A stretch of 64,000 bases of DNA from the NCBI GenBank assembly GCA_040223615.1, contig JAVKFY010000055.1, positions 1-64,000 on the forward strand. Reading direction: 5' to 3'. This document shows positions 16,266 through 24,813 of the stretch, piece by piece. The translations under genes were made by a program, and so were the position numbers. Source of the DNA: JAVKFY01 sp040223615. Lineage in GTDB: Bacteria; Pseudomonadota; Alphaproteobacteria; GCA-2731375. Under the pieces are notes generated by a model. The model was not told where the DNA came from and did not search any database. It was given only the letters and a program-made list of their open reading frames with translations. The stretch's first letter is position 1, and every line of letters starts with the position of its first letter.

Positions 16266-17102
16266 ATGAGCGAGATCCGCCTGGGCCTGATCGGCGACAA
16301 TATTCGCGACTCCAGCGCGCCCGACCTGCACCGGCTCGGCGGCCAGATGGCCGGCATGTCGGTGAGCTATGACCTGCTGGTCCCGGCCGAGCGTGGCGAG
16401 GATTTCGACGCGACCTTTCGCCACGCCGCCGAGGCCGGCTATCGCGGCATCAACATAACCCTGCCATACAAGGAACGGGTGGTCGCCAAGCTCGCCATCG
16501 ACGAGCCGCTGGTCCGCACGCTCGCCGCCGTCAACACCGTGCTGTTCGAGCCCGATGGCCCGAGAGGCTTCAACACCGACTTCTCTGGTTTCGTCGCCGC
16601 CTACCGCAACACTTTCGACGGCGACGCGCCCGGCGCGGTGTGTCAGATCGGGGCCGGCGGAGTCGGCAAGGCCGTCGCCTTCGGCCTCGTCGAACTGGGC
16701 TTGGAGGAACTGCGTCTGGTCGACCTCGACCAACCGAAAGCCGAAGCGCTGGCGGCCGTGCTGCGCCGTACGCGCCCGGGCCTGCGCATCGAGGTCGCGA
16801 CCACGCCGGCGCAAGCCGACGGCATCGTCAACTGCACGCCGGTCGGCATGGTCGGCTACGGCGGTACACCGGTCGATCCGGCGTTACTGCGAAACGCGCG
16901 CTGGGTCTTCGATGCCGTCTACACGCCACTGCGAACGCCGTTGCTGAACGACGCCGCCGCCGCCGGCCTCAAGGTGCTGAGCGGCTACGAGCTGTTCTTC
17001 TACCAGGGGCTGCACGCCTTCGAGATCTTCTGCGGATGCGCCTTGGACGAGGCTGCCATGCGCGCCGCGCTGCTGGCGCGCACCGGCGCCGGCATGCGAT
17101 AA
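16266..17102 (+). CDS. aroE: Shikimate/quinate dehydrogenase family protein
   Basis: This protein of about 278 residues has the AroE layout: an N-terminal substrate domain with the serine motif SSAPDLH, the catalytic Lys in NITLPYKE, the catalytic Asp in NTDFSGF, and an NAD(P) Rossmann motif GAGGVGKAVAFGL followed by LRLVDLDQPKAEAL. The acidic residue after the second strand (VDLD) suggests NAD rather than NADP. That points to a quinate/shikimate-type catabolic paralogue rather than the biosynthetic enzyme; this is inference. Several in-frame starts (TTG 16254, ATG 16257, 16260, 16266) are possible, none with a good ribosome site; I use the last, which gives MSEIRLGLIG. Confidence 0.82.
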   Translation: MSEIRLGLIGDNIRDSSAPDLHRLGGQMAGMSVSYDLLVPAERGEDFDATFRHAAEAGYRGINITLPYKERVVAKLAIDEPLVRTLAAVNTVLFEPDGPRGFNTDFSGFVAAYRNTFDGDAPGAVCQIGAGGVGKAVAFGLVELGLEELRLVDLDQPKAEALAAVLRRTRPGLRIEVATTPAQADGIVNCTPVGMVGYGGTPVDPALLRNARWVFDAVYTPLRTPLLNDAAAAGLKVLSGYELFFYQGLHAFEIFCGCALDEAAMRAALLARTGAGMR

Positions 17103-17129
17103 ACCGGGCGAAGCGCGAGGACGAACCGC

Positions 17130-18017
17130 ATGCCCGACTCGATCCCGACCAGCGTCATTGCCGACGCCCAGCTCGCCGACTACCGCGACAAGGGCTTCAC
17201 CGTCGTAGCGGACATCTTCACCGCCGACGAGGTCGCGGCGATGCGCGCGGTGATCGACGAGCTCATCGCCGGTGCCGCGGGCCTGACCACGCACGACGAG
17301 ATCTACGACCTGGAACCCTCGCACACGCCGGAGCGGCCGCGCGTGCGTCGCATCAAGGCGCCGTTCAAGGTGCACCCGATCTTCGACCGGATGGTGCGCC
17401 ACCCGCGCCTGATCGCGGCACTGACCCGGCTGATCGGTCCCGACCTGCGGCTGTTCGGCGGCAAGCTGAACATGAAGGCGGCCGGCTACGGCTCGCCGGT
17501 GGAGTGGCACCAGGACTGGGCTTTCTACCCGCACACCAACGACGACGTCCTGGCCGTCGGCGTGATGCTCGACGACATGACGCCGGACAACGGCCCGCTG
17601 CTGATCGTGCCCGGCTCGCACAACGGCCCGGTTCACGACCACCACCAGGACGACCACTTCGTCGGCGCCATCGACCCGAACGCCTGCGACTGCGACTTCG
17701 AGAGCGCCGAGATGGTGCTGGGCTCGGCCGGCTCGTGCAGCTTCCACCACGTGCGCGCGGTGCACGGCTCGGCGGTGAACACCTCTGGCGCCGACCGGCG
17801 GCTGCTGCTCTACGAAGTCACCGCCGCCGATGCCTGGCCGCTGCTCGGCATGCGCGAGGCAAACTGGGAGGCGCACCGCGCCAGCATCCTGGCCGGCGCG
17901 CCCTGCACCACGCCTCGCCTGACCGGCGTGGCGGTGCGACTGCCGCTGCCGGAACCGCTGCGCCAGGGCTCGATCTACGAAACCCAGACCTCGGTGCGGA
18001 ACACCTGGTTCCGCTAG
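17130..18017 (+). CDS. Phytanoyl-CoA dioxygenase (PhyH) family protein
   Basis: This 295-residue Fe(II)/2-oxoglutarate-dependent oxygenase has the iron-binding facial triad: HQD within EWHQDWAFYPHTND near residue 127 and the distal His in VHGSAVNT. The Arg for 2-oxoglutarate lies in ADRRLLLYE. The segment DNGPLLIVPGSHNGPV is the standard core strand pair of the family. ATG 17130 is preceded by GAGGA. The substrate is unknown; bacterial members hydroxylate many small molecules besides phytanoyl-CoA. It may be cotranscribed with the shikimate dehydrogenase-like gene 27 bases upstream. Confidence 0.88.
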   Translation: MPDSIPTSVIADAQLADYRDKGFTVVADIFTADEVAAMRAVIDELIAGAAGLTTHDEIYDLEPSHTPERPRVRRIKAPFKVHPIFDRMVRHPRLIAALTRLIGPDLRLFGGKLNMKAAGYGSPVEWHQDWAFYPHTNDDVLAVGVMLDDMTPDNGPLLIVPGSHNGPVHDHHQDDHFVGAIDPNACDCDFESAEMVLGSAGSCSFHHVRAVHGSAVNTSGADRRLLLYEVTAADAWPLLGMREANWEAHRASILAGAPCTTPRLTGVAVRLPLPEPLRQGSIYETQTSVRNTWFR

Positions 18018-18036
18018 CAAGTAGGAGGAGAGTGCC

Positions 18037-18549
18037 ATGACCCGTTTCACCGCGATGATCGCCGCCGCACTGCTGGCCGTCGGCGGCGCCGCCCAGGCCG
18101 AAACCGTCACCGCCGACATCATCGGCACCAAGGGCGACAAGATCGGCACGCTCAGCGTCGCCGACGCACCGACCGGCGTCGTGCTGACCGTCGAGATCGG
18201 CCCCGGCGGCCTGGCGCCCGGCTGGCACGGCAACCACCTGCACGCGGTCGGCGACTGCTCCGACGTCGGCACGTTCAAGAAGTCGACCGGCCACATCAAT
18301 CCGTCGGGCCGCAAGCACGGCCTGCTGAACCCGGACGGGCCGGACAATGCCGACCTGCCGAACCTCTACGTCCACGCCGATGGCTCGGCGCACGCGCAGA
18401 TGTTCAACCCGCGGGTCAGCCTCAAGGGCTCGGTGCCGTTGCTCGACGACGACGGCTCGGCCTTCATCATCCACGCCAACCCGGACGACCACATGGCGCA
18501 GCCGATCGGCGGTGCCGGCGGCCGCGTCGCCTGCGCCGCCATCAAATAA
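18037..18549 (+). CDS. sodC: Periplasmic Cu/Zn superoxide dismutase
   Basis: This 170-residue precursor has a signal peptide ending AQA-E and detoxifies superoxide in the periplasm. The copper ligands lie in GWHGNHLHAVGDCSD and in the late IIHANPDDH. The zinc-bridging and zinc histidines are in GHINPSGRKHG, with the zinc Asp in VHADG. The disulfide pair is the Cys in GDC and the Cys in RVACAAI. The last motif, ACAAI, replaces the commoner ACGVI. AGGAGGA lies before ATG 18037. All metal ligands appear intact. Confidence 0.95.
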   Translation: MTRFTAMIAAALLAVGGAAQAETVTADIIGTKGDKIGTLSVADAPTGVVLTVEIGPGGLAPGWHGNHLHAVGDCSDVGTFKKSTGHINPSGRKHGLLNPDGPDNADLPNLYVHADGSAHAQMFNPRVSLKGSVPLLDDDGSAFIIHANPDDHMAQPIGGAGGRVACAAIK

Positions 18550-18561
18550 GGACGAAGACCC

Positions 18562-20262
18562 ATGCATGACCTGGTGATCCGCAACGGCACGGTGATCGAC
18601 GGCACCGGCGCCGACCGCTTCGTCGCCGACGTCGCGGTGCGCGACGGCAAGATCGTGGAGGTCGGCCGCGACCTGGGGCTGGGCACGCGCGAGATCGACG
18701 CCGACGGCATGCTGGTGACGCCCGGCTTCGTCGACATTCACACCCACTATGACGGCCAGGCGACCTGGGACCCGCACCTCACCAACTCGTCGTGGCACGG
18801 CGTCACCACGGCGGTATTCGGCAATTGCGGCGTCGGCTTCGCGCCGGTGCGCCCGGGCGCCGAACGCTACCTGATCAACCTGATGGAGGGCGTGGAGGAT
18901 ATCCCCGAGGTGGTCCTGGCCGAGGGCCTGGACTTCAAGTGGGAGAGCATTCCCGACTACCTCGACGCGCTCGAATCCACGCCGCGGCTGATCGACATCG
19001 GCGCCCAGGTCACCCACGGCCCGCTGCGCTTCTACATGATGGGCGAACGCGGCGCCGACCATGACGAAGCACCGAGCCCGGACGAAATCGACCAGATGGG
19101 CACGCTGCTGGAACAGGGGCTGCGCGCCGGCGCGCTCGGCTTCACCACCTCGCGGACCCGCAAGCACCGCGCCGCCGACGGCCGCCTGACGCCGGGCCTG
19201 TCCGCAGACGAAGCCGAACTGACTGGACTTGCACAAGCCATGAAGCGTGCCGGCAGCGGCGTGCTGGAAGTCAACTCCGACTTCGGACCGGGCGAGTTCG
19301 AGACCATGCGGGCCGCCGCCGAGATCGCCGGCCGACCCCTGTCGGTGCTGCTGGTCCAGGTCAACAACGACCCGACGCTGTGGCGCCAGACCCTGGATCA
19401 AGTCAATCAGGCGGTCGCCGAGGGCACCGAGGCCAAGGCCCAGGTCGGCTGCCGCCCGATCGGCGTGCTGATGGGCTTGGAGACCAGCCTCAACCCGTTC
19501 GTCACCCATCCGGTCTGGCGCGACGATCTTGCCGCCATGGCCCCGGCCGAGCGCGCCGCGCGTCTCGCCGCCGACGCGGCGTTGCGCGAGGCGCTGCTCG
19601 ACCAGTCGCTGGAGGATGGTGCCAGCCTTAACGTGCAACTGGACATGGCGCGAACCTTCGAGCTCGACGATCGCCTCGACTACGAGCCGGCGCCCGAGAG
19701 CAGCCTCACCGCCCGCGCGGCGGCCGGCAACGCCAGTGCCCGCGCTCTGGCACTCGACGCGATGCTAGCGCACGGCGGCAAGGGGCTGCTGATCAACACC
19801 TTCGAGAACTATTCGAACGGCAATCTCGACGACGTCCACGCCATGCTGACCGACCCGAACTCGGTGATGGGCGTGGCCGACAGCGGCGCCCATGTCGGCA
19901 TCATCTGCGACTTCAGCGCGCCGACCCTGCTGCTGACGCACTGGGGCCGCGACCGCACACGCGGCACGAAGCTGCCGCTGGAATTCCTGGTCGCCAAGCA
20001 TTCCCGCGTCACCGCGCATCACTACGGCTTGTACGACCGCGGCGTGATCGCGCCGGGCCTGAAGGCCGACATCAACGTGATCGACTTCGAGGCCTTGTGC
20101 CTGCGCCGCCCGGAGGTGGTCTACGATCTGCCCGCCGGCGGCAAGCGGCTGATCCAGCGCGCCGACGGCTACCGGCACACCTTCGTCGCCGGCCAGGAGA
20201 TCATGCGCGACGGCGAGGTCTGCGACGCGCTGCCCGGCAAGCTGGTACGCGGCGCTCGCTAG
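18562..20262 (+). CDS. N-acyl-D-amino-acid deacylase-like amidohydrolase
   Basis: This 566-residue metal-dependent amidohydrolase of the D-aminoacylase/dihydroorotase-like group has the metal-binding HTHYDGQ near residue 60, the sequence SWHGVTTAVFGNCGVGFAP typical of N-acyl-D-amino-acid deacylases, and the late ADSGAHVGIICD with a metal-related Asp. The small beta-sandwich domain is built from the N-terminal IRNGTVIDGTGADRF and the C-terminal GVIAPGLKADINVID. Cleavage of N-acyl-D-amino acids or other cyclic or linear amides is expected. Its stop codon overlaps the stop codon of the opposing gene in a shared CTAG (20259-20262). Confidence 0.88.
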   Translation: MHDLVIRNGTVIDGTGADRFVADVAVRDGKIVEVGRDLGLGTREIDADGMLVTPGFVDIHTHYDGQATWDPHLTNSSWHGVTTAVFGNCGVGFAPVRPGAERYLINLMEGVEDIPEVVLAEGLDFKWESIPDYLDALESTPRLIDIGAQVTHGPLRFYMMGERGADHDEAPSPDEIDQMGTLLEQGLRAGALGFTTSRTRKHRAADGRLTPGLSADEAELTGLAQAMKRAGSGVLEVNSDFGPGEFETMRAAAEIAGRPLSVLLVQVNNDPTLWRQTLDQVNQAVAEGTEAKAQVGCRPIGVLMGLETSLNPFVTHPVWRDDLAAMAPAERAARLAADAALREALLDQSLEDGASLNVQLDMARTFELDDRLDYEPAPESSLTARAAAGNASARALALDAMLAHGGKGLLINTFENYSNGNLDDVHAMLTDPNSVMGVADSGAHVGIICDFSAPTLLLTHWGRDRTRGTKLPLEFLVAKHSRVTAHHYGLYDRGVIAPGLKADINVIDFEALCLRRPEVVYDLPAGGKRLIQRADGYRHTFVAGQEIMRDGEVCDALPGKLVRGAR

Positions 20263-21857
20263 GCATCAGCTGGCGTGAAGCTGCCGGCCCGGGCCAGGCG
20301 CCACGGCGTGTCGTAGTCGCCGTCGCCGCATTCGCCATCGTCGCGCAGACATCCGACCGGCAGGATCGGGAACGCCTTGTCGGCCGGCAGAACGTCGCCG
20401 TTCTTCTGCCTGACCTGGATATGCCATGGCTGCAGTTCGCGCGGATGATCGAACCCAGCGGCGCCGACCAGGTCGCCCACCGCGCGCAACGTGTTGCGGT
20501 GGAAGCTGGCGACGCGTTCGGCCTTGTCCGGCACCACCAGCGAACGCTGCCGCAGGCGATCCTGCGTCGCCACACCGGACGGACAGGTGTTGGTATGGCA
20601 CGACTGCGCCTGGATGCAGCCCAGCGCGAACATGAAGCCGCGCGCCGAGTTCACCCAATCGGCGCCGAGCGCGCTGGCCCAGATCAGATCGAACGCCGTG
20701 ATCATCTTGCCGCTGGCGGCGATGCGGATGTCATCGCGCAAGCCAGCCCCGAGCAACGTGTTGCGCACGAAGGTCAGGCCCTCGGCCAGCGGCGTGCCGA
20801 TGTGGTTGGCGAATTCCAGCGGTGCCGCGCCGGTGCCGCCCTCCTTGCCGTCGACGACGATGAAATCCGGCCGGATGCCAGTTTCCAGCATCGCCTTCAC
20901 CACCGCCATGAACTCCCAACGGTGACCGACGCAGAGCTTGAAGCCGACCGGCTTGCCGCCGCTGGCCTCCCGGAGCTGCTGCAGGAAGTGCATGAACCCG
21001 ATCGGCGTTTCGAAGGCGTTGTGCGCCGGCGGCGATACGCAGTCGCGGTCCATCGGCACGCCGCGCGCGTCGGCAATCTCCGGCGTGATCTTGGCCGCCG
21101 GCAGCACGCCGCCGTGGCCCGGCTTGGCGCCCTGCGACAGCTTCACCTCGATCATCTTCACCTGCTCGGCGCCGGCCCGCTCGGCGAACTTGTCGGCATC
21201 GAAGCCGCCAGCGTCGGTGCGGCAGCCGAAGTAAGCCGTACCGAGCTCCCAGATCAGGTCGCCGCCGCCGGCACGATGGAAGGCGCTGATGCCGCCCTCG
21301 CCGGTGTCGTGCGCGAAGCCGCCCATCCTCGCGCCACGGTTCAGCGCCTCGATGGCATTCGCGCCGAGCGCACCGAAGCTCATCGCCGAGATGTTCAGCG
21401 TCGAGGCGGCATAGGGCTTGGTGCAGGCATCGCCACCGACTTTCACGCGATAGTCGCTGTGCCCATGCGGTTTCGCGGCGATCGAATGGGTCAGCCACAG
21501 GTAGCCGGCGGCATAGACGTCGTGGCGGGTGCCGAACGGCCGCAGCCCCTCCTCGCCCTTGGCGCGCTGGTAGACGATGGAGCGTTCCTCGCGACTGAAC
21601 GGGACCTCGTCGCGGTCGCTCTCGATCAGGTACTGGCGTATCTCCGGCCGTACGCCCTCGAAGACCCAGCGCATGTGCCCGAGCACCGGATAGTTGCGCA
21701 GCAGGCTGTGCCGCTTCTGCGCAAGATCCCAGACACCGAGCGCCGCCAGCGCCGTCAGCGGCACGCAGCCCCACCACGCCAGCGGCCACCAGAAGCCGGC
21801 GACCGCCGTCGCCAGGCTCAAGATCACCACGACCGCGAATACCGTGTACCGACCCAT
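20259..21857 (-). CDS. Membrane-anchored glutamate-synthase-domain flavoprotein
   Basis: The product is 532 residues. Two N-terminal hydrophobic segments (roughly residues 5-42) are followed by the FMN-binding glutamate synthase barrel. The motifs ISAMSFGALGANAIEALN, HDTGEGGISAFH, KPGHGG, DGKEGGTGAAP and the cluster segment GCIQAQSCHTNTCPSGVATQ, with three Cys for a 3Fe-4S cluster, are all present. The amidotransferase and GXGXG domains of full GltB are absent, so it is a stand-alone GltB-like oxidoreductase whose donor and acceptor are unknown. AGGAGG lies 5 bases before ATG 21857. Confidence 0.9.
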   Translation of the reverse strand: MGRYTVFAVVVILSLATAVAGFWWPLAWWGCVPLTALAALGVWDLAQKRHSLLRNYPVLGHMRWVFEGVRPEIRQYLIESDRDEVPFSREERSIVYQRAKGEEGLRPFGTRHDVYAAGYLWLTHSIAAKPHGHSDYRVKVGGDACTKPYAASTLNISAMSFGALGANAIEALNRGARMGGFAHDTGEGGISAFHRAGGGDLIWELGTAYFGCRTDAGGFDADKFAERAGAEQVKMIEVKLSQGAKPGHGGVLPAAKITPEIADARGVPMDRDCVSPPAHNAFETPIGFMHFLQQLREASGGKPVGFKLCVGHRWEFMAVVKAMLETGIRPDFIVVDGKEGGTGAAPLEFANHIGTPLAEGLTFVRNTLLGAGLRDDIRIAASGKMITAFDLIWASALGADWVNSARGFMFALGCIQAQSCHTNTCPSGVATQDRLRQRSLVVPDKAERVASFHRNTLRAVGDLVGAAGFDHPRELQPWHIQVRQKNGDVLPADKAFPILPVGCLRDDGECGDGDYDTPWRLARAGSFTPADA

Positions 21858-21925
21858 CCTCGCCTCCTGGTTTCCCTGGTCCGAGCCTCGCCCTAAGCTC
21901 GCCGCCGCGCAACGAGGGAGCCCGC

Positions 21926-22348
21926 ATGGGACAGTTGATTTCGCCGGCGCCGCTGTTCGCCGCGCACCTACCGATCGAAGTGCTGGAGCGCGACGTCGGC
22001 CGCCTGGTCACCGCCACCACGTTCACCGACCAGCACGTCAATGCCGTCGGCGCCGTGCATGGCGGGATGATCGCGGCGGTGCTCGACGTGGCGCTGGCCG
22101 GCGGCGGCAGCGCCACCGGTAACGCAGAGGACTACGGCATCACGCTGTCGATCACGGTGAACTTCGTGCGCCCGCTGTCGCCCGGCCGCACGACCTGCGA
22201 ATCCGTCATGGTCGGAGGCGGCCGGCGCACCAAGTTCGCCGAGGCCAAGCTCCGGGACGGCGCCGGCGTACTTGTCGCCACCGCCTCTGGCACGGTGCAG
22301 GTGATCCAGCGGCCATCGCCAGACACCGGCCCGTTAACCGCGCGTTAA
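21926..22348 (+). CDS. Hotdog-fold thioesterase, PaaI-like
   Basis: This 140-residue single hotdog domain has the PaaI signature HVNAVGAVHGGMIAAVLDVAL: the His-Gly-Gly turn and the acidic residue on the central helix that hydrolyses the thioester. It is followed by ITLSITVNFVRPLSPGRTTCES. It probably hydrolyses an acyl- or aryl-CoA. GAGGGAG precedes ATG 21926. It diverges from the GltB-like gene across 68 bases and is closed by the terminator at 22404-22434. Confidence 0.88.
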   Translation: MGQLISPAPLFAAHLPIEVLERDVGRLVTATTFTDQHVNAVGAVHGGMIAAVLDVALAGGGSATGNAEDYGITLSITVNFVRPLSPGRTTCESVMVGGGRRTKFAEAKLRDGAGVLVATASGTVQVIQRPSPDTGPLTAR

Positions 22349-22403
22349 CCGGCCCCAGCCAAACTGCCTTCGACTTTTCCTTGCTTTCCTCTCTACTGAC
22401 ACT

Positions 22404-22434
22404 TGCGCCCCGGTCCGCCGGGGCGCATTTCTTT
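22404..22434 (+). terminator. Intrinsic terminator abutting the next gene
   Basis: A 10-bp stem (22404-22413 with 22418-22427; loop TCCG) is followed by TTTCTTT. It would end the thioesterase transcript. The next gene starts at 22439, only about 5 bases past the T-rich run, so the structure also occupies the leader of that gene and could hide or replace its ribosome binding site. Confidence 0.75.
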
Positions 22435-22438
22435 GCGC

Positions 22439-22891
22439 ATGACGATTGTGCTGCGTGAGGCCAGCGCCGACGACGATGAGATCTGCGGCCGTATCGTCGG
22501 GGCCGCGGCCGGCGGCGCGGTCTACGCCGAACGCCTGCCGCATGCCCGCGCCATCTTTGCCGACACCAGCCCGCTGACCCGCGCCGGACGTCACCGCCTG
22601 ATCGCAACGCTCGACGGCAAGCCGGTCGGCTTCGCCGACTTCCGCGACGACGGCCACATCAAGTACCTGTTCGTCGATCCCGCCGCGCAAGGCCGCGGCG
22701 CCGGCGCGACACTCGTCGACGCGGTGCAGGCGCGTACCGGCGCCATCGCCGTGCATGTGCTGGCGCTGAACGATGTCGGCATCGCCTGGTACCTGCGGCG
22801 CGGCTTTCGTGTCGTCGGCGGCTGGATCGAACCGTTGCGGGACACGGACGCGGTTTGGTTGCGGCTGGTACGCGGCAGCGCCGTACCCTAA
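22439..22891 (+). CDS. GNAT-family N-acetyltransferase
   Basis: This 150-residue single GNAT domain begins TIVLREASADDDEIC. The acetyl-CoA binding motif A is KYLFVDPAAQGRGAGATLVDAV (QGRGAG), followed by motif B around ALNDVGIAWYLRRGFRVVGGW. The substrate is unknown. The leader is occupied by the terminator hairpin at 22404-22434, with no obvious Shine-Dalgarno sequence, so translation may be leaderless or the gene weakly expressed. It may be read into the FAH-family gene 46 bases downstream. Confidence 0.85.
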   Translation: MTIVLREASADDDEICGRIVGAAAGGAVYAERLPHARAIFADTSPLTRAGRHRLIATLDGKPVGFADFRDDGHIKYLFVDPAAQGRGAGATLVDAVQARTGAIAVHVLALNDVGIAWYLRRGFRVVGGWIEPLRDTDAVWLRLVRGSAVP

Positions 22892-22937
22892 GCTCGCGCG
22901 AGATATTTCCGGCGCACCTGGGGAGGTACACGCGCAA

Positions 22938-23804
22938 ATGAAAATCGTCAGCTTCCAGAAGAAAGACGGTCCCGCCCTCGGCGTGCTCGACGGCAACGAC
23001 GTCATCGACCTGTCGGCCGTGGCCAAGTCGCTGCCGCGCGACCTGAAGACGCTGTTCGCCGGCGGCACCAAGGAAATGAGCGCGGTGAAGAAAGCGGTCG
23101 CGGGCGCCAAGCCACGCCATCGCACCACCGCCGGCAAGATCAAGTTCCTGCCGCCGATCTCCGATCCGAACAAGATCGTCTGCCTCGGCTTGAACTACCG
23201 CGACCACGCGATCGAGACCAACAACCCGATCCCGAAATTCCCGATCATCTTCCTGCGCACCGCCTCGACGCTGACCGGCCACAAGCAGCCGATGCTGATG
23301 CCGAAGGTCTCCAAGCAGTATGACTTCGAGGCCGAGCTGGCGGTAATCATCGGCAAGAAGGGCTACCGGTTGCCGAAGACCCGGGCGCTGTCGATCGTCG
23401 CCGGCTACTCGTGCTTCAACGATGGCTCGGTGCGCGACTATCAGCTCGGCCGTGGTCCGCAGTGGACGCTGGGCAAGAATTTCGACGGCAGCGGCGGCTT
23501 CGGCCCCTGCTTCGTCACCGCCGACGAACTGCCCAAGGGCGGCAACAACCTGCGGATCGCCTGTCGCCTGAACGGCAAGACCGTGCAGGACTCGAACACC
23601 AAGCAGCACATCTTCGACGTGCCGACCGCGATCGCCGCGATCACCGAGGTGATGACCCTGGAGCCCGGCGACGTGATCATCATGGGCACGCCGAACGGCG
23701 TCGGCAGCGGCCGCAAGCCGCCGCTGTGGATGAAGCCGGGCGACGTCTGCGAGATCGAGATCGAGGGCATCGGCGTCCTGCGCAACCCGATCAAGGCGAA
23801 GTAG
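22938..23804 (+). CDS. Fumarylacetoacetate hydrolase-family protein
   Basis: This 288-residue protein has the FAH catalytic domain at about residues 80-285. It begins with the CLGLNYRDHAIE motif (the His that starts catalysis), has the metal-binding acids in YDFEAELAVIIGKKG, the segment NDGSVRDYQ, and ends with GDVIIMGTPNGVGSGRKPP. The family includes C-C bond hydrolases and decarboxylases acting on beta-diketo acids from aromatic or sugar-acid catabolism. GGGGAGG lies upstream of ATG 22938. It heads a run of five same-strand genes, mostly enzymes of small-molecule oxidation. Confidence 0.9.
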   Translation: MKIVSFQKKDGPALGVLDGNDVIDLSAVAKSLPRDLKTLFAGGTKEMSAVKKAVAGAKPRHRTTAGKIKFLPPISDPNKIVCLGLNYRDHAIETNNPIPKFPIIFLRTASTLTGHKQPMLMPKVSKQYDFEAELAVIIGKKGYRLPKTRALSIVAGYSCFNDGSVRDYQLGRGPQWTLGKNFDGSGGFGPCFVTADELPKGGNNLRIACRLNGKTVQDSNTKQHIFDVPTAIAAITEVMTLEPGDVIIMGTPNGVGSGRKPPLWMKPGDVCEIEIEGIGVLRNPIKAK

Positions 23805-23813
23805 CCGCGCGCC

Positions 23814-24743
23814 ATGGCGGCGGTCCACCTGCTGTTCGAAAACCCGGCCTGGTCGGCACCGCTGATCGCCGAGCTGGAGCGGCGGGGACTGCCGGTCGTG
23901 ACCTGGAACATGGCCGAGGGCGGCGTCGACATCTCGTCGGCGCCGCCCGAGGGCGTGTTCTTCTCGCGCATGAGCGCCTCGGCGCACACCCGCGGCCACC
24001 AGCACGCCACCGACTACGCCGCCGCCGTGCTGGCCTGGCTGGAGGACTACGGCCGCACCGTGCTGAACGGTTCGAACGTGCTGCGGCTGGAACTGTCGAA
24101 GGCGGCGCAGTACACGGCGCTGGCGCGGCACGGCATCCGCGTGCCCGACACCGTCGTCAGTCACGGCCGCGACGCCGCCATCGCCTCGGCCGCGCGCTTC
24201 AACGGCCCGTTCATCGCCAAGCACAATCGCGGCGGCAAGGGCCTGGGCGTGCACCTCGTCGACGACATCGCCGCGCTCGCCCGCCTGCTCGACGACCCGG
24301 CGACCGAGCCGCCGGTGGACGGCATCTGGCTGCTGCAGCAATACATCGCCGCGCCGGAGCCCGTCATCACCCGCCTCGAATTCGTCGGCGGCAAGCTGCT
24401 CTATGCTGTGCGGGTCGACACCTCAGGCGGTTTCGAGCTGTGTCCGGCCGAGGTCTGCATCACGCCGCAGGCCGCCGAGGCCGAGACCTTCCGCATCATT
24501 CCAGGTTTCGAGCATCCGCTCGTGGAACGCTTCGAGCGCTTCCTGGCCGCCAACGCCATCGCCGTGGCCGGCATCGAGTTCATCGTCGACGGCCACGGCC
24601 AGGCCTTCGCCTACGACGTCAACACCAACACCAACTACAACCCACTGGCCGAGGCCAAGGCCGGCATCTCCGGCGTCGCCGCCGTCGCCGACATGCTGGC
24701 CCACGCGCTGGACCGCGCTCCGGAGACCGCCGCGGCGAGCTGA
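23814..24743 (+). CDS. RimK-like ATP-grasp ligase
   Basis: This 309-residue ATP-grasp protein forms amide or related bonds through an acyl-phosphate. Visible elements are the pre-domain LNGSNVLRLELSKAAQY, the ATP-binding Lys in PFIAKHNRGGKGLGVHLV, the acidic grip ILL/WLLQQYIAAPEP, and the metal-binding end VAGIEFIVDGHGQAFAYDVNTNTNYNP with its DVN motif. Layout resembles RimK/CarB-like amino-acid ligases. The gene starts 9 bases after the FAH gene, so cotranscription is likely. Substrates are not readable. It is distinct from the circularly permuted ATP-grasp proteins at 52699 and 56907. Confidence 0.82.
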   Translation: MAAVHLLFENPAWSAPLIAELERRGLPVVTWNMAEGGVDISSAPPEGVFFSRMSASAHTRGHQHATDYAAAVLAWLEDYGRTVLNGSNVLRLELSKAAQYTALARHGIRVPDTVVSHGRDAAIASAARFNGPFIAKHNRGGKGLGVHLVDDIAALARLLDDPATEPPVDGIWLLQQYIAAPEPVITRLEFVGGKLLYAVRVDTSGGFELCPAEVCITPQAAEAETFRIIPGFEHPLVERFERFLAANAIAVAGIEFIVDGHGQAFAYDVNTNTNYNPLAEAKAGISGVAAVADMLAHALDRAPETAAAS

Positions 24744-24813
24744 GCCCCTTGCCTTATGACGTTGTTTCACCGACCGTTTCGGTAGTGGCAGTGTTGAGCC
24801 GAAGGAAGATCAG

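Noticed and set aside
15216..16814. Long form (532 residues) of the phosphotransferase
   Set aside because: The extra N-terminal part lies antisense to the shikimate dehydrogenase gene; the family domain begins at the ATG 16175.
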